57,563 bases of DNA from FEN-1250 sp038237245 (GTDB lineage Bacteria; Gemmatimonadota; Gemmatimonadetes; Gemmatimonadales; Gemmatimonadaceae): NCBI GenBank assembly GCA_038237245.1, contig JBBRYY010000010.1, positions 1 through 57,563 of the forward strand. The letters run 5' to 3'. The notes beneath the pieces were generated by a model. It did not search any database. It was not told the origin of the DNA and saw nothing but the letters and a program-made list of their open reading frames with translations. Below are positions 14,958-23,325 of this stretch, piece after piece (within the stretch, counting starts at the first letter, position 1; every line of letters starts with the position of its first letter). Both the position numbers and the translations under genes were made by a program.

Positions 14958-17252
14958 CTAGTTGTCGTCGCCGTCCTGACCGCGCGGGCCGAACGCGCGG
15001 GAAATCTTGAAGACGAAGATGCGCGCATTGAGCGGCGTCAGAAAACGCTCGAGCTGCCCCGTCTGTCCGTTTGCGTTGTACGTGCCGAACATCGGTGAGT
15101 GGTTGTTGACGACGTTGTTCACGACCCCCGAGAAATCCCAGTTGCGATACGTGTATCCCGCGCGCACGCCCATCAGGAAATACGGGTTGAGCTGATCCTG
15201 TTCGTTCCCCTCATCGCCACGCAGATACTGCGAGCCGATCCACCGCGCGTCGAGCCCCACACGGAATCCTTTCGGCAGCCGCGCCGTGAACCCGCCCTTC
15301 ACCTGATTTGCAGGCACGAGCGGCATCACATCACCGGAAGTCACAGTGTTGGGGCCGAAGAGCGGGTTGCCGACATAGCCGCTGTCGGTGCGCGTGCTGA
15401 AGATCTGCGCATCGCTCTGGAAGGTCGCCTTCGTGTATGCGTAGTTCGCGTACCACGAGATTCGATCCTCCCAAAGGCTGCTCGCCAACGAGAATTCGAC
15501 ACCTTCGCGCCGCGTCTTGTCGAGATTCGTGAAGTATCCGGAGACCAGCGAGCCCGGCGACTGGACGAAGAAGATCTCGTCGCGCACATCGGTTCGATAT
15601 ACCGAGACGTCGAAGAGCAGGTTGTTGTGCAGCCACTTGCCCCCAAGCTCGTACGTGGTGGCGCGCACGGGCTTGAGCGGCGGATCGTCGCCGAGCGCGA
15701 ACGGGAGCGGACACGACGCCGTTCTATCCGCACACGCGAGCTCCACGATCGCCGGCGCGCGGAAGCTTCCGCCCGCTGACCCGTATAGCGACGCGCCACC
15801 GCCCACGTTCACGCTCACTCCACCGCGCGGACTGAAGTGGTGGAAGGTGTTCGTCGTGTTGTCGCCGCTGTCGAGCTGATTCTGGAACGGGATGTGGATG
15901 TAGTCGTAGCGGAGCCCGGCGGAGAGCGTGAAGCGACTGAAGTTGTAGTCGGCGAGGCCGTAGCCCGCGAGATCCCAGCTCGGGCTCTTCACGTCCGTCG
16001 TGAGCCCGAGCTCCGGCGCGTAGCCAACATCGCCGAAGCCGACGCTTCCGCCACCATTAGCCATCTCGCTGGGCGAATTGATGATTTGCTCACGCACCCA
16101 GTTCTTCGAACCGTCCACGCCGAAGCGCAGCGAAAGCGAGTTCTTCCCCATGATGAACTGCCGGCGCCAATCCGCCGTGCCGCCGATCGTGTACGTCTTC
16201 GTCAGCGCGTCGACGTTCGGATCAGGAGCCTGGTTGACGTTGAAGCGATCGGCATCGAAGCGTTTTCCGAACAGCGTGAGCGTCCCACGTCCTCCGCCGA
16301 TGGGAAGGTAGCCCGTGAGATTCAGCTGCTGCATGTTCAAATCTTCGACGTCGCCCGGCGTGAAGTTGAGCCGGGGATCACCGTAGAGACTTTCCGGAAT
16401 CGATCCGGCCGTCCCCACCCGCGACTTCGCCGCGATAGCCTGCAGTCCGAAGCCACGCTCCGCATCGAAGTGTCCGACGTTCAGAAAGCCGTTGTAGTTC
16501 TTGCCGAAGGTGTCGACTCGCCATCCGTCCTCGCGCTCGTAGCCGCCACCGAGATAGTAGTCCCACCCGCTCGTGTTCTTGCCTTCGACGGTTCCCTCGA
16601 CTTCCACCTGCCCGAACGATCCTCCAGTTAACTCCAGCGAACCATGCATCGGCCCTTCGCCACGATCCGTGACGAGATTGATCGCACCACCGAGCGAGTT
16701 CGGGCCGAGTAACGATGCGGTGCCGCTCAACAGCTCGACGCGCCTGACGTGATCCATCGGGAGCAGGTCGAAGTCGACCTCCTGCGCGTCGGCCTCGTTC
16801 TGTCGCACACCATCGAGAAAGACCGTGATCCCCGGCGGAAGTCCAACCGTCGGCCCCGTGTTGAAGCCGCGATACTCGACGTTGATTTTGTACTGCGATC
16901 CGAGATCATCGTAGATCGAGACGCCGGCAATCGTCCCGAGGACATCGGGAAGGATGCGCGGCTCCCACTGATCGACAGCCGCGCCGGTCAGCGTCGTGAT
17001 GCGCGCCGGGATGCCGGAGCCGATCGTCGGGCCCGCCACCGGCGCGATCGAGGCCTGCACTTCCATCGGCGAGAGTCGGTAGATGCTGTCGCGCGTCACC
17101 GCACCGGCGCGCAGCACGCTGTCGCGCCGCGCGATGGAATCACGTGGTACGGTGCTATCGATTTGCTGCGCGGCAGCCGCGTGCGGCACAAGCGAGACGA
17201 CGCCGACCGTCGCCAATGCGACGACGATCCGATTCGTGGACGAGAGAGTCAC
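14958..17252 (-). CDS. TonB-dependent outer membrane receptor
   Basis: 764-aa precursor. The signal peptide runs from the GTG start through VVALATVGVVSLVPHAAAA. The plug domain has EYRGFNTGPTVGLPPGI, FLDGVRQNEADAQ and SLLGPNSLGGAINLVTDRG; the rest is a 22-strand-type barrel ending in a strand with aromatic residues (FVFKISRAFG). I set the start at the GTG at 17252 because sequence further upstream is not signal-like and approaches the anti-sigma gene. The receptor imports a siderophore, metal chelate or another large ligand using TonB. It is 34 bp downstream of an anti-sigma gene and is the third gene of the sigma/anti-sigma/receptor operon, which suggests surface signalling. Confidence 0.92.
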   Translation of the reverse strand: MTLSSTNRIVVALATVGVVSLVPHAAAAQQIDSTVPRDSIARRDSVLRAGAVTRDSIYRLSPMEVQASIAPVAGPTIGSGIPARITTLTGAAVDQWEPRILPDVLGTIAGVSIYDDLGSQYKINVEYRGFNTGPTVGLPPGITVFLDGVRQNEADAQEVDFDLLPMDHVRRVELLSGTASLLGPNSLGGAINLVTDRGEGPMHGSLELTGGSFGQVEVEGTVEGKNTSGWDYYLGGGYEREDGWRVDTFGKNYNGFLNVGHFDAERGFGLQAIAAKSRVGTAGSIPESLYGDPRLNFTPGDVEDLNMQQLNLTGYLPIGGGRGTLTLFGKRFDADRFNVNQAPDPNVDALTKTYTIGGTADWRRQFIMGKNSLSLRFGVDGSKNWVREQIINSPSEMANGGGSVGFGDVGYAPELGLTTDVKSPSWDLAGYGLADYNFSRFTLSAGLRYDYIHIPFQNQLDSGDNTTNTFHHFSPRGGVSVNVGGGASLYGSAGGSFRAPAIVELACADRTASCPLPFALGDDPPLKPVRATTYELGGKWLHNNLLFDVSVYRTDVRDEIFFVQSPGSLVSGYFTNLDKTRREGVEFSLASSLWEDRISWYANYAYTKATFQSDAQIFSTRTDSGYVGNPLFGPNTVTSGDVMPLVPANQVKGGFTARLPKGFRVGLDARWIGSQYLRGDEGNEQDQLNPYFLMGVRAGYTYRNWDFSGVVNNVVNNHSPMFGTYNANGQTGQLERFLTPLNARIFVFKISRAFGPRGQDGDDN

Positions 17253-17286
17253 AGGTGTGGCAGTCCGAGTGTGTGAGGAACGAAAG

Positions 17287-17883
17287 TCAATGAGCAGGCA
17301 ACGCCGTGGGCGCGGTGTGCGGAATCGTGGAGACGTAGCGCACGATATCGCCATGCGTGAAGGTGCCGCTGTGGTCGACGTCCTCGTACACGATGACGAC
17401 GGTGACCTTCTCGCCGATCGTGCTGAGCGTCAGCAGCCCATCGTCGTCGCGATCGCCGCCGTCGTGATCGCTGCAGCACGCATCGCGCAGCAGCGCCGTT
17501 GCCGGATGCGCCTGCGCCTCGCGCACCAGCGCGAACGCGTCGGCGCCCGACGCCGACTGCGAGCTCCCGCGAATCATCGTGACGATGAGCGCCGCCGTCG
17601 CGAGCGCGACCGCCGACGTCCATTGTGCAGGCCCCCGCATGCGCGACTCCGCGCGCCCGCCGCTCCGGGTCACGAGCCGCGCCCACGCCGATGCGCTATC
17701 GACTTGCGGCGTGCTCCGACGCAGCAACGCGTTCACCATCCTCGCCGTCTCGCGCGTCGCCTCCATTCGCGCGCGGCACTCCTCGCATCGCAGCAGATGC
17801 GTCTTCACGACGATCGCGCGCGCCACCGGCAGCTCACCATCGAGCAGCCCCTGCAGCGCGCCTTCAGTTGGATGCTCGCGCAT
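17287..17883 (-). CDS. Zinc-finger anti-sigma factor with EF-hand-like periplasmic domain
   Basis: 198 aa. An N-terminal zinc-binding anti-sigma motif HxxxCxxC (H29, C33, C36) is followed by one membrane helix (about 88-104). The C-terminal part, predicted outside the cytoplasm, has a near-canonical EF-hand loop at residues 168-179 (D168, D170, S172, G173, F175, D179) and a weaker one at 144-155 (D144, D146, D148, G149). Zinc-finger anti-sigmas hold an ECF sigma factor at the membrane until a signal releases it. The start codon lies inside the end of the sigma gene (20-bp overlap). The EF-hand loops suggest calcium as signal or structural ligand; I do not know this combination from a described family. 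Confidence 0.8.
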   Translation of the reverse strand: MREHPTEGALQGLLDGELPVARAIVVKTHLLRCEECRARMEATRETARMVNALLRRSTPQVDSASAWARLVTRSGGRAESRMRGPAQWTSAVALATAALIVTMIRGSSQSASGADAFALVREAQAHPATALLRDACCSDHDGGDRDDDGLLTLSTIGEKVTVVIVYEDVDHSGTFTHGDIVRYVSTIPHTAPTALPAH

Positions 17884-18385
17884 GCTCCCCCCTGTCGTGT
17901 GCGCGGTTACCCAGCGCGCGAATGAAACGCTGCTGCGCCCGCGCGAGCAACGGACCGACCGACGTCGGTGAAACCCCGATCGCCGACGCGATCTCCTTGT
18001 ACGACATATCGTGCGCGCGCAGCACGAGCACCGCCGCATCGCGCTCGGGGAGCAGCGCCAGCGTCTCGCGCACCTGTGCCGATTCCTCCGCGCTGCACAT
18101 CGTCGTGTCCGCTCCCGGCGAAGGATCCGCTTCGCCAGCGTGGTCGTCAGGCGAATGCACCAGCGCGAGATGACGCGCGCGACGAGTCTCCCCCCGCTGC
18201 GCATCGCGCACCAGATTCCCCGCGACGACGTACAGCCATGAATCCGGCGTGCGCGGCGGTTTGTCGATCAGGCGGACGAACGCCTCCTGCGCGAGATCCT
18301 CGGCCAGATCCCGATCACCGAGTCGTCCGTGCAGATACCAGACGAGACTCGGGTAATGGCGTTCGAAGAGCTGGCGAATGTTCAA
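17864..18385 (-). CDS. ECF-type RNA polymerase sigma factor
   Basis: 173 aa from the TTG at 18385. The sigma-2 region is roughly residues 5-70 (LAEDLAQEAFVRL, SWLYVVAGNLVRD) and the sigma-4 helix-turn-helix 108-155 (LLPERDAAVLVL, YKEIASAIGVSPTSV). A longer frame reaches 18652, but its extra N-terminus has no sigma-like character. No ATG or GTG lies close to the sigma-2 start, so TTG is a choice by elimination. It heads an operon with its anti-sigma partner and a TonB receptor, and probably transcribes that operon itself. A palindrome lies about 140 bp upstream. Confidence 0.87.
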   Translation of the reverse strand: MNIRQLFERHYPSLVWYLHGRLGDRDLAEDLAQEAFVRLIDKPPRTPDSWLYVVAGNLVRDAQRGETRRARHLALVHSPDDHAGEADPSPGADTTMCSAEESAQVRETLALLPERDAAVLVLRAHDMSYKEIASAIGVSPTSVGPLLARAQQRFIRALGNRAHDRGEHARASN

Positions 18386-18524
18386 GCGTTCTCGTTTGTC
18401 TCGGACGACAGTAATCGATGCAGCGGCGCTACACCTATTATGACGTCGACCGCCGATGAAATGAGACAGGAGCCGCGCGCCGTGGCGCGAAGTGCGCCAG
18501 CAAGGGTACACAGAACGATCGTCA

Positions 18525-18542
18525 GGCAACGTGGGCGTTGCC
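18525..18542. promoter_or_regulatory. Palindrome upstream of ECF sigma operon
   Basis: GGCAACG-TGGG-CGTTGCC is a perfect 7-bp inverted repeat with a 4-bp centre, about 140 bp from the sigma start and 150 bp from the lipoprotein start. It could be an operator serving either direction. Confidence 0.35.
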
Positions 18543-18657
18543 AATCGGGCGATGAACCAAGCGGAGTCAGCCTTAGAACCGATCCAGCGCGTGCCGGCCC
18601 GGGGAAGTACCTTCCGGGCGTGAAGAATGCGATAAAAGGCCCCGTTTCGCACACTCT

Positions 18658-18673
18658 CGGCGGTTCGCCGCCG
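18658..18673 (+). promoter_or_regulatory. UUCG-tetraloop hairpin in lipoprotein 5' leader
   Basis: CGGCGG-TTCG-CCGCCG forms a very stable stem with a UUCG loop 20 bp before the lipoprotein ATG, just ahead of its AGAGAAG ribosome-binding site. Possible roles are transcript stabilisation or effects on ribosome access. Confidence 0.4.
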
Positions 18674-18693
18674 TCATTCCACCAGAGAAGCCC

Positions 18694-19164
18694 ATGCCGC
18701 GTCTACCAGCGCGACTTCGATTCCTTGCGGTGATGCCGATCGTTCTGGCCTGTCACGGCTCCGCCGACCAAAGCGCGGCTGCAAGCCAGCCGTCGGATTC
18801 GGGCGGCGCGGCCGGCATGCTCGCGATACCGGAGCCGGTGAGCAAGCCCGACACCCAGGTCGTCGCCACCGTGCTCGCTGTGACCAACGACGTCAAGGCG
18901 CTGCGCACCGCGACGCCAGCCGCCGCTGTCGGCAAGCTCCCGGCGCACGAGCAGCTCGTGAACGGGATGCTCACGAACTTCGAGACGAAAATCCGCGCAA
19001 TGCACGTGCAGGCGGAGCCCTCATGGACGTCCGTGATCGATTCCGTACGCACCGACCTCGCGCGCCTGCCGGCGATGAAGAGCGATTCGCTCGCGGCGTT
19101 TCTCCCCGGACATCTAAACCGCGTGATGCGGATCGTGGCATGCATTCAGATGGTCAAAGGCTAG
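18694..19164 (+). CDS. Small putative lipoprotein
   Basis: 156 aa, unrecognised. The N-terminus (RLRFLAVMPIVLAC) has a hydrophobic stretch ending in a lipobox-like VLAC, so C20 is probably lipidated after signal peptidase II cleavage. A flexible S/G/A-rich linker follows, and the rest looks helical with no catalytic motif. The ATG is preceded by AGAGAAG. Its 3' end overlaps the start of the erythromycin-esterase-like gene by 25 bp in another frame, so the two are probably co-expressed. It may be a helical periplasmic or outer-membrane-attached protein. Function unknown. Confidence 0.65.
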   Translation: MPRLPARLRFLAVMPIVLACHGSADQSAAASQPSDSGGAAGMLAIPEPVSKPDTQVVATVLAVTNDVKALRTATPAAAVGKLPAHEQLVNGMLTNFETKIRAMHVQAEPSWTSVIDSVRTDLARLPAMKSDSLAAFLPGHLNRVMRIVACIQMVKG

Positions 19165-20462
19165 CACAGATCGCCGCGATCCACGGCGCGGCGAAGCCGC
19201 TTCGCGCGCACGCGGATCTCGATCCTCTGCTCCACCGCATCGGCGACGCACGCTTCGTCCTCCTCGGCGAGGCCACGCACGGCACGTCGGAGTTCTATCG
19301 CTGGCGCACTGCGATCACGCGCCGTCTCATCGAGGAGCACGACTTCTCGTTCATCGCGGTCGAGGGCGACTGGCCAGACTGCTATCGCGTGAACCGCTTC
19401 GTGAAGCAGCTCCACGATTCGACCGAGAGCACCGAACAGGTGTTGCACGCATTCGCGCGCTGGCCGACGTGGATGTGGGCGAATCGCGAGGTCGCCGAGC
19501 TCGTGGATTTTCTTCGTGCACATAATGCGCGCCACTCGTGGGACCGCCAGGTCGGCTTCTACGGGCTCGACGTGTACTCGTTGTGGGAATCGATGTCGGC
19601 GGTCGTTGAATACCTCGACCGCATCGATCCCGCTGCGGCGCGTGAGGCGCGGCGAAACTACGGCTGCTTCGATCGCTTTCACGGCGACGCGGTTGAGTAC
19701 GCGCGCTCGACGGCACTGGCGCCGACGTCGTGCGAGAACGATGTCGTGCGCATACTGACGACGCTCCGCGCCAACGCACCCGAGTATGGGGCCGACGGAC
19801 GCGATGCGTACTTCGCGGCCGAGCAGAACGCGCTGGTCGCGATCGATGCGGAGCGCTACTATCGCGCGATGATCCGCGGCGGCCCTTCATCGTGGAACGT
19901 GCGCGATCATCACATGATGGACACGCTGGACAGGCTGATTGCGCATCATGGACCTGCCGCGAAGGCGATCGTGTGGGAGCACAACACGCATGTTGGCGAT
20001 GCGCGCTTCACGGACATGGCGCGCGACGGGATGGTGAACGTGGGGCAGCTGGCGCGGCAGTCGCACGAGCGCGAGGGAGTCGTGCTCGTCGGCTTCTCGA
20101 CGCATCACGGTTCCGTGATCGCGGGGAGCGAGTGGGGCGCACCAATGGAGCGGATGACCGTGCCGCCCGCGCGCGACGGGAGCTTCGAGGATCTCGCGCA
20201 CCGCAGCGACGCCGGCGACGCCTTCATGGTGATGGGCGACGAGCTCGCGCAGGAGCCGGCGTTCGAGGAGCCCGTGGACCATCGTGCGATCGGCGTCGTC
20301 TACGCGCCGGGCCGCGAGCGATGGGGAAACTACGTGCCGACGATCATCCCGCATCGCTACGACGTGATCATCCACATCGATGAAACGAAGGCTGTCGACC
20401 CGCTGCACATGCCGGTGGCTATGAACGGCGACCTGCCCGAAACATATCCGAGCGCGATGTAG
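19140..20462 (+). CDS. Erythromycin esterase family protein
   Basis: 440-aa cytoplasmic hydrolase-like protein. The family signature GEATHGTSEFY is at 43-53 with E44 and H47, followed by VEGDWPD with E75; HNTHVGDAR in the second half is a further conserved active-site segment. EreA/EreB members open the macrolide lactone ring, but most genomic homologues have unknown substrates, some linked to succinoglycan synthesis or nucleotide-sugar loci. The start at 19140 was chosen because the family N-terminus begins just before GEATHG; it overlaps the lipoprotein gene. A resistance phenotype should not be assumed from the family name. Confidence 0.88.
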   Translation: MHSDGQRLAQIAAIHGAAKPLRAHADLDPLLHRIGDARFVLLGEATHGTSEFYRWRTAITRRLIEEHDFSFIAVEGDWPDCYRVNRFVKQLHDSTESTEQVLHAFARWPTWMWANREVAELVDFLRAHNARHSWDRQVGFYGLDVYSLWESMSAVVEYLDRIDPAAAREARRNYGCFDRFHGDAVEYARSTALAPTSCENDVVRILTTLRANAPEYGADGRDAYFAAEQNALVAIDAERYYRAMIRGGPSSWNVRDHHMMDTLDRLIAHHGPAAKAIVWEHNTHVGDARFTDMARDGMVNVGQLARQSHEREGVVLVGFSTHHGSVIAGSEWGAPMERMTVPPARDGSFEDLAHRSDAGDAFMVMGDELAQEPAFEEPVDHRAIGVVYAPGRERWGNYVPTIIPHRYDVIIHIDETKAVDPLHMPVAMNGDLPETYPSAM

Positions 20463-20479
20463 CGGCGCGCCGCCGCGAC

Positions 20480-21844
20480 TCAGCGCGCGGCGCGAACCGC
20501 GCTCGCGACGCGGAGCATCGCAGCGAGGCTGAGCTCCACGTCGCGGTCCGTCGTCGCCCACGACGAGACGCTGATGCGCATCGCGCTACGACCGTGCCAG
20601 ACGGTGCCGCCGCACCAGCAGGTGCCGTCGTCCTGGATGCCGGCAATCACGCGCTTCGTGGTCTCGTCGTCCCCGAAGCTGACGAGCACCTGATTGAGCA
20701 CAACGTCCGCGAGAATCTCGTAGCCCGCGTCGCGTAGTCCATCCGCAAAGCGTGACGCCTGCCGGCAGTTGCGCTCGATGAGCTCCGCGATCCCGGAGCG
20801 CCCGAGCGACGAGATCGCTGCCCACACATCGACGCCGCGCGCGCGCCGCGAAAGCTCGGGCGTATACTCGCACGGCTCACGCTCGGCGCCCTGCACCAGA
20901 TATGCGGCGCTCACCGCCGTCGCGCCGCGAAGCGCATCCCTGTCACGACAGATGGCGACGCCGCTGTCATACGGGACGTTGAGCCACTTGTGCGCATCGA
21001 GCGCCCACGAGTCGGCGTCTTCCACACCGGCGACGAGCGCAGCGCGCGTCGGTGTGGACGCGGCCCAGAGTCCGAACGCGCCATCGACGTGCACCCACGC
21101 GCCTTCCGCGCGCGCGCGCGGGATGATCTCGGACATGGGATCGAATGCGCCGGTGTTCACGTTGCCGGCCTGCAGGCAGAGAATCGTGCGATCATCGAGG
21201 GGAGGAAGCTGATCGGCGCGCATGCGCCCCTGATCATCGGTGGGCACTCGCGTCACGCGCGCGCGGCCGAGTCCGAGCATGGCGAGTGCCTTGAGCAGCG
21301 TGACGTGGACTTCGTTGCCGACGATGACGTTGAGCGGCGGCGCGCCGAACAGCCCCAGCTCTTCCGCGTTCCATCCCACGCGCTCGAGGAGCGCGTGACG
21401 TGCGGCGGCGAGGCAGGTGAAGTTGGCCATCGTCGCACCGGTGACGAAGCCGGCGGCGGATTCGGCAGGGAGATGCAGTGCGTCGAGCAGCCAGCGGAGG
21501 GCGATGATCTCGAGCTTCGCGGTGGTGGGCGAGATGATCACGAGCCCGGCGTTCTGATCCCAGGAGGTGGCGAGCATGTTCGCGGCGAGCGCGGATGGGA
21601 GCGTGGCGCCGATGACGAACCCGAAGTAGCGCCCGCCGGCGCTGGTGGAGGTGCCGGGCGAGCCGACCTCGTCGAGCTCGCGGAGGATGGCGGCGGGTTC
21701 GAGTGGGCGCTCGGGGAGCGGCTGGTCGAAGCGGGCAAGCGCAGCGATGGCGGCGGCGGTGGGTGCGACGCTACGGGAATCGATGCCTTCGAGATATGTG
21801 GCGGAGCGGCCGGCGGCGTCGGCGAGGAGGGAGCGTGTCGTCAT
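20480..21844 (-). CDS. Group II PLP-dependent amino acid decarboxylase
   Basis: 454 aa, aromatic-L-amino-acid/glutamate decarboxylase superfamily. TSAGGRYFGFVIG near residue 67 lies at the substrate-binding start, HVDGAFG carries the aspartate that binds the pyridine nitrogen, and K286 in ALDAHKWLNVPYDSG is the Schiff-base lysine. Several bacterial members decarboxylate tyrosine, phenylalanine or tryptophan and others are aldehyde synthases; the substrate cannot be fixed here. It converges with the erythromycin-esterase-like gene. A good -10 element lies about 115 bp upstream in an unusually AT-rich stretch, so it probably has its own promoter. Confidence 0.88.
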   Translation of the reverse strand: MTTRSLLADAAGRSATYLEGIDSRSVAPTAAAIAALARFDQPLPERPLEPAAILRELDEVGSPGTSTSAGGRYFGFVIGATLPSALAANMLATSWDQNAGLVIISPTTAKLEIIALRWLLDALHLPAESAAGFVTGATMANFTCLAAARHALLERVGWNAEELGLFGAPPLNVIVGNEVHVTLLKALAMLGLGRARVTRVPTDDQGRMRADQLPPLDDRTILCLQAGNVNTGAFDPMSEIIPRARAEGAWVHVDGAFGLWAASTPTRAALVAGVEDADSWALDAHKWLNVPYDSGVAICRDRDALRGATAVSAAYLVQGAEREPCEYTPELSRRARGVDVWAAISSLGRSGIAELIERNCRQASRFADGLRDAGYEILADVVLNQVLVSFGDDETTKRVIAGIQDDGTCWCGGTVWHGRSAMRISVSSWATTDRDVELSLAAMLRVASAVRAAR

Positions 21845-21960
21845 GCGGGGAAGCTAGGCCAATAGGCTTCGCTAAGGTATGCCTTCAAGTGATCAAGGGG
21901 CGCGAAAGGGAGACTCAGTGTCGAGGTCGTCAAATTGCACAATGTCGATATAAATAGGTA

Positions 21961-21987
21961 ATTATACGCACACTATAGCGCCATCAA
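21961..21987 (-). promoter_or_regulatory. Candidate promoter for decarboxylase gene in AT-rich island
   Basis: Read on the minus strand, TTGATG (21987-21982) is followed after 15 bp by a perfect TATAAT (21966-21961), about 115 bp upstream of the decarboxylase ATG. The spacer is short, but the surrounding 80 bp is far more AT-rich than anything else nearby. A 7-bp inverted repeat GCGCCAT/ATGGCGC (21978-21984, 21997-22003) overlaps the -35 side. Confidence 0.45.
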
Positions 21988-22084
21988 TACGGCATTATGG
22001 CGCCTATGCGCTGCTAAGCGAAATGGATGCGTTATCAGTGACTCTCAGAGGACGCGCTCGATGCGAGATGGGGAAGGTTCGTGA

Positions 22085-22432
22085 TCAGTCCTTCGAGATC
22101 ACGATCGACGTCTGATCGCTCGAGCTGTTCTTCGGCCACAGGATGAGCACGTCGCTCTTCGAATCGGCCAGGTAGTAGAGCGCGCGCTTGCTCGCGGTCG
22201 ACACTCGCCGCGCACCCGTATCCTCGGCGCCATGCGCACGGTAAAACGAGTCGACCTTCTCGAACGCGTCCGGAGTCGCATACGTCGCCGACGACTCGAG
22301 CCCTGTGCTCTTTTCGACCATCGACTGCGGAGTGTCGCGCACGGCACCGGGGTAGATCGGCGGGCCGGGCGCGAGCACCAGGAGCGTCGTGGCGGCGAGG
22401 GCGAACCGGAGGGCAGCGGGCGAAAATGTCAT
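22085..22432 (-). CDS. Small exported protein
   Basis: 115 aa, not recognised. The N-terminal signal peptide (LRFALAATTLLVLA) precedes PPIYPGAVRDTPQS, then a helical segment with DAFEKVDSFYRAHGAED and ALYYLADSKSD. Small periplasmic proteins with a YPGA segment and a DAFEKV-FY helix occur in several phyla without assigned function. Its Shine-Dalgarno sequence GGAG lies inside a 13-bp palindrome next to the ATG, so translation may be controlled. About 240 bp separate its stop from the decarboxylase start on the same strand. Confidence 0.65.
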   Translation of the reverse strand: MTFSPAALRFALAATTLLVLAPGPPIYPGAVRDTPQSMVEKSTGLESSATYATPDAFEKVDSFYRAHGAEDTGARRVSTASKRALYYLADSKSDVLILWPKNSSSDQTSIVISKD

Positions 22433-22436
22433 TTTG

Positions 22437-22449
22437 AGCTCCGGGAGCT
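22437..22449 (-). promoter_or_regulatory. Palindrome covering a ribosome-binding site
   Basis: AGCTCC-G-GGAGCT is a 13-bp palindrome ending 5 bp upstream of the ATG at 22432. On the minus-strand transcript it contains the GGAG of the ribosome-binding site, so the site could be masked by a hairpin, although a one-base loop is tight. Confidence 0.3.
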
Positions 22450-22560
22450 TACGCCGAGGGATGGAATCCAGCGAAGTTTCGCGAGGGATACATCCCGCCT
22501 GGCGTGGGGTATCATCGAAGGCAGCAACCGCACGTCTCTCAAACTACTCAGCGACACCTA

Positions 22561-23304
22561 ATGGCATTCTCGAATCCTGCATTTTCAGACCGGGCAATCG
22601 CCCGCGCCCGCGCCGAAGGTGGTACCGGGGTCATGACGATCGCCGGCTCTGCGTGGAAGTCCTTCGTCCTCGTGCTTCTGGCTGCCGCGAGCGCCGGATA
22701 CACCTGGTACCAGATCGAGCTCGTGCCCGATCGCAATCTCAATGTCATCATCTTCGGTGGCGTGATCGCGGCGTTCGTGCTGGCGATCGTCACGACGTTC
22801 AAGCCCAACCTCGCACGCATCACCGCGCCGATCTACGCCGTGCTCGAAGGCATCGCGCTCGGTGGTATCTCGTACATCTACGAGGCGCAGTTCAAGGGCA
22901 TCCCGCTCATCGCCGTCGGACTCACCTTCGGCGTCGCGCTCGCGATGCTCGCGCTCTACGCTACACGCATCATCAAAGTCACCGACCGGCTGCGGAGCAT
23001 CATCATCGGCGCGACCGTCGGCATCATGTTCTTCTATCTGATCACGATCGTGCTCGGCTTCTTCCACGTTCAGATGCCCAGCGTCTTCGGCTTCGGATGG
23101 GCGGGGCTCCTGTTCAGCTCCGCGGTCGTGATCGTCGCGGCGATGAACCTCCTGCTCAACTTCGACATGATCGAGCGCAACTCGGGCTCCGCACCGCAGC
23201 AGATGGAGTGGTACGCGGCGTTCGGCATGCTCGTTACCCTCGTGTGGCTCTATCTCGAGCTGCTGCGCTGGGCGTCGATCGTTTTTGGCGGGCGCCGGCG
23301 GTAA
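22561..23304 (+). CDS. Bax inhibitor-1 / YccA-like membrane protein
   Basis: 247 aa with seven predicted membrane helices and a 45-residue polar N-terminus that starts MAFSNPAFSDRA, typical of the bacterial Bax1-I (PF12811) group. EGIALGGISYIYE after the third helix and the central FGFGWAGLLFSS segment support the call. Family members include calcium-leak channels such as YetJ; the physiological role of this bacterial branch is not settled. I chose the ATG at 22561 although no strong Shine-Dalgarno site precedes it. It converges with a DUF4342-like gene. Confidence 0.85.
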   Translation: MAFSNPAFSDRAIARARAEGGTGVMTIAGSAWKSFVLVLLAAASAGYTWYQIELVPDRNLNVIIFGGVIAAFVLAIVTTFKPNLARITAPIYAVLEGIALGGISYIYEAQFKGIPLIAVGLTFGVALAMLALYATRIIKVTDRLRSIIIGATVGIMFFYLITIVLGFFHVQMPSVFGFGWAGLLFSSAVVIVAAMNLLLNFDMIERNSGSAPQQMEWYAAFGMLVTLVWLYLELLRWASIVFGGRRR

Positions 23305-23325
23305 TCTCTCCGGATGTTCCGCCGG
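23295..23325. terminator. Candidate shared terminator, Bax1-I / DUF4342 genes
   Basis: CCGGCGG (23295-23301) and CCGCCGG (23319-23325) form a perfect 7-bp stem with a 17-nt loop across the end of the Bax1-I gene. There is no T run. The sequence between the two convergent stops is only 21 bp. Confidence 0.35.

Larger units (their letters stand above)
18386..18693. other. 308-bp divergent intergenic region
   Basis: The gap lies between the ECF sigma start and the lipoprotein gene. It contains a palindrome (18525-18542), an interrupted repeat GCCCGG...CTTCCGGGC (18598-18619) and a UUCG hairpin (18658-18673). The minus-strand reading frame of the sigma gene stays open through most of it, so a longer sigma N-terminus cannot be excluded. 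Confidence 0.6.

Noticed and set aside
19140..20462. Macrolide resistance determinant
   Set aside because: Family membership in the erythromycin esterases does not show macrolide hydrolysis; chromosomal homologues usually have other, unknown substrates.
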